NCBI GenBank assembly: GCA_963933885.1 | Contig: CAWVWF010000111.1 | Coordinates: 1-11,420 of the forward strand | Direction: 5' to 3' | Source: CAWVWF01 sp963933885 | GTDB taxonomy: Bacteria; Bacteroidota; Bacteroidia; Flavobacteriales_C; GCA-002722245 | Length of the DNA: 11,420 nucleotides | Shown: in pieces, positions 5,710 through 11,420 of the stretch | How positions within the stretch are numbered: position 1 is the first letter of the stretch | Layout: each line of letters starts with the position of its first letter | The notes under the pieces: generated by a model | The model's database searches: none | What the model saw: the letters and a program-made list of their open reading frames with translations, nothing else | What the model was told of the DNA's origin: nothing | Made by a program: the position numbers and the translations under genes

Positions 5710-8427
5710 TTAGTAGTTTAAGTTAGGAGATAACCATTTCTCAACGAGTTCAACAGACTCTCCTTTTCTTTTGGCGTATTGTACTACCTGATCTTTCTGA
5801 ATTTTACCAATTCCGAAATACTTTGAATCTGGATGTGCAAAATACCAACCACTAACAGAAGCTGTTGGATACATTGCCATACTTTCAGTTAAAGTAACAT
5901 CAGATAATTCTTCAGCATTTAATAACTTAAATAAAGTAGGCTTTTCAAGATGATCCGGACATGCAGGATAACCTGGAGCTGGACGAATTCCTTTGTAAGA
6001 TTCTTTTATTAATTCATCAGTCGATAAAGTCTCTTGGTTAGCATAACCCCAAATATCTTTACGCATTTTTTCATGCAATAATTCAGTATATGCTTCAACC
6101 AATCTATCAGCTAATGCCTTCAACATAATTGAATTGTAATCATCATGATCTTTCTCAAAACGCTCGATGTGAGGTTCGATTCCTAAACCTGCTGTTACAA
6201 CAAAACCACCTATATAATCAGATAATCCAGTTTCTTTTGGTGCAATGTAATCAGCTAAAGAATGATTGCTTCCTTTTGCTGATTTTTTAAGTTGCTGACG
6301 AAGCATATGAAACTTACCAATCACTTCAGATCTAGAATCATCCGCATAAACTTCAATATCATCTCCCACTGCATTCGCAGCCCAAGTTCCAACAACAGCT
6401 TTATTTACTAACCATTTTTCATCACAAACAGTTTTCAACATTGCCTTAGCATCTGCTAATAACTTCACAGCTTCAGTTCCTACAACTTTATCAGTTAAGA
6501 TAGCTGGGTATTTACCATGTAAATCCCAAGTCTGGAAAAATGGCGTCCAATCTATGTATTCACAAACCTCTTCTAATGAAACATCAGTAATTTGCTTTAC
6601 ACCTAAGAATTTAGGTTTCTTAATATCTTCTGCTTTCCATTCAATTGGCTGTCTATTTGCCTGTGCATCTGCAATAGAAACCATTTTCTTCTGGGCTCTT
6701 TTCTTCTCGTGATGCATTCTTACTTTAGCGTAATCAGCTTTAATATCTTCAATATATTTATCCTTTCTATCACTCAACAAAGAACTAGCAACAGTTACCG
6801 ATCTAGAAGCATCTAATACATAAACTGTTTGTCCTCTCTTGTAATGTTGTTCAATTTTTACAGCTGTGTGAACTTTAGACGTTGTTGCTCCACCAATTAA
6901 TAATGGAATATCAAAACCTCCACGTTCCATCTCTTTAGCAACATGGACCATTTCATCTAACGAGGGTGTAATCAAACCACTTAACCCAATCATATCAACA
7001 TTATGCTCTTTGGCCGCAGCAAGAATCTTCTCAACTGGAACCATAACACCTATATCAATGATTTCATAGTTATTACATCCTAAAACAACACCAACAATAT
7101 TTTTACCTATATCGTGAACATCACCTTTTACGGTTGCTAGTAAAATTTTACCAGCAGTTTCACCTACTGCTTTATCAGCTTCCAAATAAGGCATTAAAAA
7201 AGCAACCGCTTTCTTCATTACTCTTGCTGATTTCACAACTTGTGGCAAGAACATTTTTCCTTCTCCGAAAAGATCACCCACAACATTCATCCCGTCCATT
7301 AATGGACCTTCAATAACGTGTAATGCTCTATCGTGAAGTAATCTTGCTTCTTCTACATCTTCATCAATATAATCAACAATACCTTTTACCAAAGCATGTT
7401 CTAACCTTTTACCTAATGATGCTTCTCTCCAGGAAAGATCTACAACTTTAGTTTTCCCTGAACCTGTTACATTTTCAGCAAATTCAAGTAAACGTTCTGT
7501 TGAATCTTCTCTTCTATCCAATAATACATCCTCTATTCTTTCTAAAAGATCTTTTGGAATATCATCATATACTTCAAGCATTGCAGGATTTACAATCCCC
7601 ATATCCATACCTTCTGCTATCGCATGGTATAAAAATGCAGAGTGCATTGCTTCACGCATAGGTGTATTCCCTCTGAATGAGAAAGAAACATTACTAACCC
7701 CTCCACTAACGTGACAAGCAGGTAGATTTTCTCTAACCCATCTTGTAGCTTGGAAAAAATCTAATGCATTCTTTCTATGTTCTGGAATCCCAGTTGCAAC
7801 TGGGAATATATTTAAATCAAAGATGATATCTTCAGGTGCAAAACCAATTTTTGGTCCTACTAAAAGATCATAACTTCTTTTTGCTATTTCAATTCTACGA
7901 TCGTAATTGTCAGCTTGTCCATCTTCATCAAAAGCCATGATAATAGCTGCTGCACCGTATTTTTTAACTTGCTTTGCTTCCCAAATGAAACGTTCTTCCC
8001 CTACTTTTAAAGAGATAGAGTTCACAATACATTTACCTTGTACACATTTCAATCCTGCCTCAATGATTTCCCATTTTGAGGAATCTATCATTATTGGAAC
8101 TTTACATATATCTGGTTCAGCAGCAACAAGATTAAGGAACTTCACCATGGATTCAGCTCCATCAATCATACCTTCATCCATGTTGATATCGATGATTTGC
8201 GCACCACCTTCAACTTGGTCTCTTGCTATAGATAAAGCTTCATCAAAAAGCTCTTCTTTAATCAACCTTAAAAATTTTCGAGAACCAGTAACGTTGGTTC
8301 TTTCTCCGATATTAACGAAATTTAATTCTGGAGTAACTACCAATGGTTCTAAGCCACTCAGCCTCATATAAGGATAATCATTCCATTTATACTTGTATCT
8401 ACCGCTATAATCTGAAAGTAAACTCAT
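5710..8427 (-). CDS. metH: Methionine synthase, folate/cobalamin/activation half of split MetH
   Basis: A 905-residue protein matching Escherichia coli MetH from just before the folate domain to the end, offset about 321 residues. Domains in order: pterin-binding barrel (about 35-300) with NFVNIGERTNVTGS and IIDINMDEGM; cobalamin cap and Rossmann domains (about 325-560) with DVHDIG, where His438 is the lower axial ligand of cobalt, and GLSGLITPSLDEM; then the activation domain (about 590-905) with RPAPGYPACPDH at 815-826, which binds S-adenosylmethionine for reductive reactivation. It passes the methyl group of 5-methyltetrahydrofolate via cob(I)alamin to homocysteine. The homocysteine/zinc domain is absent and is encoded by the gene five bases upstream, so the two must act together. 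Together they give about 1,237 residues, close to the E. coli length of 1,227. No riboswitch is visible. Confidence 0.97.
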   Translation of the reverse strand: MSLLSDYSGRYKYKWNDYPYMRLSGLEPLVVTPELNFVNIGERTNVTGSRKFLRLIKEELFDEALSIARDQVEGGAQIIDINMDEGMIDGAESMVKFLNLVAAEPDICKVPIMIDSSKWEIIEAGLKCVQGKCIVNSISLKVGEERFIWEAKQVKKYGAAAIIMAFDEDGQADNYDRRIEIAKRSYDLLVGPKIGFAPEDIIFDLNIFPVATGIPEHRKNALDFFQATRWVRENLPACHVSGGVSNVSFSFRGNTPMREAMHSAFLYHAIAEGMDMGIVNPAMLEVYDDIPKDLLERIEDVLLDRREDSTERLLEFAENVTGSGKTKVVDLSWREASLGKRLEHALVKGIVDYIDEDVEEARLLHDRALHVIEGPLMDGMNVVGDLFGEGKMFLPQVVKSARVMKKAVAFLMPYLEADKAVGETAGKILLATVKGDVHDIGKNIVGVVLGCNNYEIIDIGVMVPVEKILAAAKEHNVDMIGLSGLITPSLDEMVHVAKEMERGGFDIPLLIGGATTSKVHTAVKIEQHYKRGQTVYVLDASRSVTVASSLLSDRKDKYIEDIKADYAKVRMHHEKKRAQKKMVSIADAQANRQPIEWKAEDIKKPKFLGVKQITDVSLEEVCEYIDWTPFFQTWDLHGKYPAILTDKVVGTEAVKLLADAKAMLKTVCDEKWLVNKAVVGTWAANAVGDDIEVYADDSRSEVIGKFHMLRQQLKKSAKGSNHSLADYIAPKETGLSDYIGGFVVTAGLGIEPHIERFEKDHDDYNSIMLKALADRLVEAYTELLHEKMRKDIWGYANQETLSTDELIKESYKGIRPAPGYPACPDHLEKPTLFKLLNAEELSDVTLTESMAMYPTASVSGWYFAHPDSKYFGIGKIQKDQVVQYAKRKGESVELVEKWLSPNLNY

Positions 8428-8432
8428 CTTTT

Positions 8433-9431
8433 TTATTTTAATCTTCTTGGTTGGTATGTAGCCGCCATATCAGCGATTGATTTAATGTGTGCTGGAGTTG
8501 TTCCACAACAACCTCCAATAATATTAATCAAACTACCGTCTAAAAATTCTTTTATCTGTACAGCCATATCAGCAGGGGATTCATCATATTCACCGAACTC
8601 ATTTGGTAAACCAGCATTTGGATGTGCACTAACACCAAACTGAGTGTTTTTTGAAACAACTTCTAAATATGGTTTCATCATACTCGCACCTAATGCACAG
8701 TTAAATCCTACTGATAATAAATCGAAATGAGAAATAGATGTTAAAAATGCTTCAGCAGTTTGACCACTTAAAGTTCTTCCTGATGCATCTGTAATTGTTC
8801 CTGAAACCATGATTGGAATGTTAACTCCTTTCTCATCGAATACTTCATCAATTGCAAATAAACATGCTTTCGCATTCAAGGTATCAAATACAGTTTCAAC
8901 TAATAAAACATCAACACCTCCATCGATTAAAGCTCCTGTTTGTTCTTTGTAAGCTTGAACAAGTTCTTCCCAACTTACAGCTCTATATCCTGGATCGTTA
9001 ACATCTGGTGACATAGATAAAGTTCTATTTGTTGGTCCTATTGAACCTGCAACATATCTTGGTTTATCTGGATTCTTTGCAGTGTATTCATCAGCAGCTT
9101 CTTTTGCAACCTTAGCTGAGTAGAAGTTTATATCATAAACAGCATCTTCTAAAGCATAATCAGCTTGAGCAATCGTAGTTCCTGAAAACGTATTTGTTTC
9201 CAAGATATCGGCTCCTGCTTCAAGATATTCGCAATGAATTTCTTTTAAGATATCTGGCCTTACTAAAGCAAGTAAATCATTATTCCCTTTAACTGGATGA
9301 GTATGATTTTTAAAGCGTTCACCTCTAAAATCCTCTTCTTCCAATTTATATGTTTGAATCAAAGATCCCATAGCTCCATCAAGAACTAAGATTTTTTCTT
9401 TAACAATATCTTTTATTTTTGGCTTATCCAT
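8433..9431 (-). CDS. metH: Methionine synthase, homocysteine S-methyltransferase half of split MetH
   Basis: A 332-residue zinc-dependent homocysteine-binding barrel, equivalent to the first domain of MetH. LVLDGAMGS marks the start of the barrel, and FNCALG and GGCCGT supply the three zinc-binding cysteines: Cys245, Cys308 and Cys309 from this start, matching Cys247, Cys310 and Cys311 in E. coli. I place the start at ATG 9431 (MDKPKIKDIV), because this reproduces the short N-terminus of MetH. An in-frame TTG at 9455 would add eight residues with no homology rationale. Alone, the domain can bind and activate homocysteine but has no cobalamin; methyl transfer needs the downstream 905-residue partner. 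It stands 48 bases after the small CxxC membrane protein gene, with only a weak hairpin and no clear promoter between them. Confidence 0.95.
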   Translation of the reverse strand: MDKPKIKDIVKEKILVLDGAMGSLIQTYKLEEEDFRGERFKNHTHPVKGNNDLLALVRPDILKEIHCEYLEAGADILETNTFSGTTIAQADYALEDAVYDINFYSAKVAKEAADEYTAKNPDKPRYVAGSIGPTNRTLSMSPDVNDPGYRAVSWEELVQAYKEQTGALIDGGVDVLLVETVFDTLNAKACLFAIDEVFDEKGVNIPIMVSGTITDASGRTLSGQTAEAFLTSISHFDLLSVGFNCALGASMMKPYLEVVSKNTQFGVSAHPNAGLPNEFGEYDESPADMAVQIKEFLDGSLINIIGGCCGTTPAHIKSIADMAATYQPRRLK

Positions 9432-9479
9432 CTTATGCTTTTTAACATTAAACAACCTTCAGTTAGACTGAAATTTAGA

Positions 9480-9713
9480 TTATGAATTGACAAAACTTTT
9501 GAATCCCGCTTTGATCTTTCCTTTAAAAACAACTAAAACAATAATTAGCAATAGAATATAAGGAGGAATCATTAAGAAGAAAATCCCGTCGTTCAAACCG
9601 TTTCCCCATTCACCATCATTATTTTCAACAACAGCTTTGCACGTAGAACACAATGCGAAAATTTTAGTGTTAAATAAAAATAAAGTGAAAAGAAAAAACA
9701 GCTTCTTAGTCAT
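9480..9713 (-). CDS. Small CxxC membrane protein of an oxidase-assembly cluster
   Basis: A 77-residue protein with a signal peptide (about 1-20, cut after IFA). A short extracytoplasmic segment follows with CSTC (Cys22, Cys25) and the stretch WGNGLNDGI, then one membrane span (about 45-64) and a short basic tail. The Cys pair right after the cleavage site faces the periplasm and could bind copper or act as a redox pair. It is not a standard lipobox, since Leu21 rather than Gly/Ala/Ser precedes Cys22. I recall short proteins of this shape (CxxC, G-L-N-x-G-I, one span) beside SCO and DUF420 genes in Bacteroidota, but know of no assigned function. It is 27 bases downstream of the DUF420 gene on the same strand and probably in its operon. 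Confidence 0.8.
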   Translation of the reverse strand: MTKKLFFLFTLFLFNTKIFALCSTCKAVVENNDGEWGNGLNDGIFFLMIPPYILLLIIVLVVFKGKIKAGFKSFVNS

Positions 9714-9740
9714 GCTGTAAATTTAGTGTTTTTTGAAATA

Positions 9741-10304
9741 CTAAGCATTGTAATAGGACGACAAAAATAGGTATACTGTAGGCCCTGTAATTGCAACATA
9801 TAACCAAACAGGATAAGCCCATTTAACAATCTTCCTATGCTTAACCACATTACCAGTAAATGCTCTATAATAAGCAAACAAAACAAAAGGTAATGACACA
9901 GCAGAGGTAACGATATGAGTGATCAAAATGGGATAATAAATGAAACCATAATTTCCTACATAAGGAGTATCAGGATTAGTTATATGATAAAAAACGTAGC
10001 TCAATAAGAACATTACAGAAAGAATCATTGCAAACGTATTTAAGCGCATATGTGCAATAACATTCTTCTTCTTAATCATAACAAGAGAAGCAATCAAAAC
10101 TAAAAAACAAATTGAATTGATTGAAGCATTTACAGCAGGAAGTGCCTTCGTAAATTCAGGAGGGTTTTCGATTGCCAAAATCTCTCTAAGTTTTGGTAAA
10201 AAACAAACTAAACTAATAACAACAACTGTAAATATCCAAATTGCAATTTCAATTCCTTTATTTTTCTTTAATAGAGGTTGTAATTCTACTGTTCTATCAG
10301 CCAT
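9741..10304 (-). CDS. DUF420 membrane protein (YozB/CtaM-like)
   Basis: A 187-residue integral membrane protein with five predicted spans (about 18-37, 55-77, 88-109, 123-147, 163-184), the usual DUF420 architecture. Four histidines stand at span edges: His85 in AHMRLN, His107 in FYHIT, His130 in LITHIV and His156 in KHRKIV. They are plausible heme or copper ligands, though this is inference. The DUF420 family includes CtaM (YozB) of Firmicutes, required for function of aa3-type terminal oxidase, so a role in oxidase maturation is likely, and the neighbouring SCO gene agrees with it. ATG at 10304 lies inside the SCO gene, overlapping its 3' end by 19 bases, which suggests translational coupling. 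Confidence 0.9.
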   Translation of the reverse strand: MADRTVELQPLLKKNKGIEIAIWIFTVVVISLVCFLPKLREILAIENPPEFTKALPAVNASINSICFLVLIASLVMIKKKNVIAHMRLNTFAMILSVMFLLSYVFYHITNPDTPYVGNYGFIYYPILITHIVTSAVSLPFVLFAYYRAFTGNVVKHRKIVKWAYPVWLYVAITGPTVYLFLSSYYNA

Positions 10305-10912
10305 TTCACGTCGTTTATTAGTTCGTCTACAGATTCTGTTTCTGTACCATCATACAGTCCTCTTATCCGCCCTTGCTTATCCATCAATATTAATTTCTCA
10401 CTGTGAACAAACTCAATTTCTTGAGTAGTATCCTGACCAGCAATAATCAAATATTCTGCTGCTTGCTTATAAATAGCTTGCTTATCTCCAGTTACAAAAT
10501 CCCAGTTACTAAGATCTGCATTTTGTGCTTTAGAATATGCTAATAATACACCCTCGGTATCATACTCAGGATTAACGGTATGTGATATGATTTTATAATC
10601 TTCGCCTTCCAACTCTTCTTGAACTCGAGTTAATTGCTTTGTCATTATAGGACAAATACTTGGACAAGTTGTAAAAAAGAAATCTGAAATGAATACTGTA
10701 TTTTTGAATTTTTCTAAAGTAACTACTTCTCCATTTTGATTTGTAAACGAAAAGTTTTCAATCGTATGATCTACATCATTACCTTCTAAATCAATACCCT
10801 TTTCTCCGTATATAGGTAACGGATTTTGTGATGGTTTAACACCACAACCAAGTAATACGATAATTATTAAACTACTTCTTAACTTGCTTAATATCCAACT
10901 TACCTGAAACAT
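10286..10912 (-). CDS. SCO1/SenC-family copper chaperone lipoprotein
   Basis: A 208-residue periplasmic thioredoxin-fold protein. The N-terminal hydrophobic stretch ends in a lipobox (LLGC, Cys23), so the mature protein should be lipid-anchored. The SCO copper site is complete: CPSIC gives Cys83 and Cys87, and the distal His170 lies in EFVHSEKLILMD. SCO proteins deliver copper to, or reduce the cysteines of, the CuA centre of cytochrome c oxidase subunit II. ATG at 10912 is required to include the signal peptide, which makes the gene start 41 bases inside the 3' end of the upstream SCO-like gene in another frame. The DUF420 gene starts within its own 3' end. These overlaps argue for one tightly coupled oxidase-assembly operon. 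Confidence 0.94.
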   Translation of the reverse strand: MFQVSWILSKLRSSLIIIVLLGCGVKPSQNPLPIYGEKGIDLEGNDVDHTIENFSFTNQNGEVVTLEKFKNTVFISDFFFTTCPSICPIMTKQLTRVQEELEGEDYKIISHTVNPEYDTEGVLLAYSKAQNADLSNWDFVTGDKQAIYKQAAEYLIIAGQDTTQEIEFVHSEKLILMDKQGRIRGLYDGTETESVDELINDVKWLIEQ

Positions 10913-11420
10913 ATTGATTACTTAAAAGCTTAAACATTTTTGGAATATCTCTAGAAATCTTAGCATCGTTAATATCACAATGAGCTCTTATATGCTCATC
11001 TTTATCAACTAAAACATAAGGTGGAATTCCAGTACTATCGTTTACTGATGTTTTGAATTTTGTTAAGAAATCATCGAATTGAGTTTCATTAATATAAACC
11101 AAACTCCATTTATCCGACTTTGTCTTGATATAAGGAATAGGGTCTTCTTCCCATAGATTGTCCTCTGCACTACCTTCAAACAAGCTTATAACTTTTACAT
11201 TTGTTGCTCTAGGAATTATTTTCTCTCCAATATACAACACATGCTTACTCCACTCTTCCGGTTTAGATTTCGGAAGAATAGTTAGTAAATAAAGGATTGA
11301 ATCAGAATGTTGGAAATGAACTTGTTTACCCTCAAAATCATTGAGTTTAAACTCTGTAATAGTATAATATTTAGGTGGCTTTTTTCGCTTCAACTGAAGC
11401 CTTTTACCATCTTCACTCAT
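10872..11420 (-). CDS. SCO-like thioredoxin-fold protein lacking the CxxxC motif, probably 5'-truncated
   Basis: 182 residues are visible. An ATG stands exactly at the window edge, but the protein there starts in a basic linker (DGKRLQLKRKKPP), so the true N-terminus, possibly with a membrane anchor, may lie outside. The body parallels the neighbouring SCO protein. FKLNDFEGKQVHF matches the first strands, and YVLVDKDEHIRAHCD followed by IPKMFKLL matches the SCO C-terminal strand-turn-helix (LILMDKQGRIRGLYD, then INDVKWLI). At the position of the SCO CPSIC loop it reads LPKSKPEEW (49-57), with no cysteine; the only Cys in the visible part is Cys148. It would therefore not bind copper in the SCO manner. 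A structural or partner role beside SCO is an inference. Kinship is judged from pattern similarity only. Confidence 0.75.
   Translation of the reverse strand: MSEDGKRLQLKRKKPPKYYTITEFKLNDFEGKQVHFQHSDSILYLLTILPKSKPEEWSKHVLYIGEKIIPRATNVKVISLFEGSAEDNLWEEDPIPYIKTKSDKWSLVYINETQFDDFLTKFKTSVNDSTGIPPYVLVDKDEHIRAHCDINDAKISRDIPKMFKLLSNQYVSGKLDIKQVKK

Noticed and set aside
7134..7316. Plus-strand ORF of 60 codons
   Set aside because: Antisense to the conserved metH cobalamin-binding region; its composition is what reverse-complemented coding sequence gives.
7907..8371. Plus-strand ORF of 154 codons
   Set aside because: Antisense to the conserved folate-binding domain of metH, with no recognisable motif; a shadow frame.
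9432..9455. TTG start for the homocysteine methyltransferase gene
   Set aside because: The ATG at 9431 gives an N-terminus matching MetH; the extra eight residues have no supporting homology.
9458..9472. Hairpin TTCAG/CTGAA between the CxxC gene and metH
   Set aside because: Only five base pairs and no T tract, so not called a terminator; no riboswitch-like structure fits in the 48 bases either.
10117..10428. Plus-strand ORF of 103 codons
   Set aside because: Antisense across the DUF420/SCO overlap; both minus-strand genes are well supported.

Overview
The window is AT-rich and has hallmarks of a Bacteroidota genome, most likely Flavobacteriales. Promoter-like TAnnTTTG elements lie upstream of several genes, there are no convincing Shine-Dalgarno sequences, and methionine synthase is split in two. 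Protein families I associate with this group are also present: DUF6427- and DUF6341-like membrane proteins, and the GreA-like protein often labelled '3-oxoacyl-ACP synthase'. I cannot name the species; a Crocinitomicaceae-like lineage is only a guess.

Layout, left to right. The 3' end of a short-chain dehydrogenase gene (+) runs tail-to-tail into a polytopic membrane protein gene (-). Divergent from the latter is a 58-residue single-span membrane protein gene (+). Two adjacent hairpin terminators, one per strand, separate it from a PLP-dependent aspartate aminotransferase-type gene (-). A gap of about 450 bases (3000-3450) follows. It holds the aminotransferase promoter and leader, and possibly a decayed minus-strand reading frame. 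From 3451 to the right edge every gene is on the minus strand and closely spaced.

Read in its own 5' to 3' direction, that minus-strand run has three parts. The first is a cytochrome c oxidase assembly-type group: an SCO-like protein lacking CxxxC, a canonical SCO lipoprotein, a DUF420 protein and a small CxxC membrane protein. The second is methionine synthase as two genes: the homocysteine/zinc half, then the folate/cobalamin/activation half. The third is a secreted TPR protein whose stop codon overlaps the start of a GreA-like protein. Spacings of -41 to about +48 bases, with no convincing internal terminator, suggest shared transcripts; this is inferred, not shown.

No mobile element, tRNA, rRNA, CRISPR array or defence system is visible. 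Most of the window is conserved housekeeping content. The less ordinary observations are the cysteine-less SCO-like protein beside the canonical one, an altered tip residue in the GreA-like protein, an apparently leaderless promoter, the palindromic aminotransferase promoter with its hairpin leader, and the possible gene remnant.
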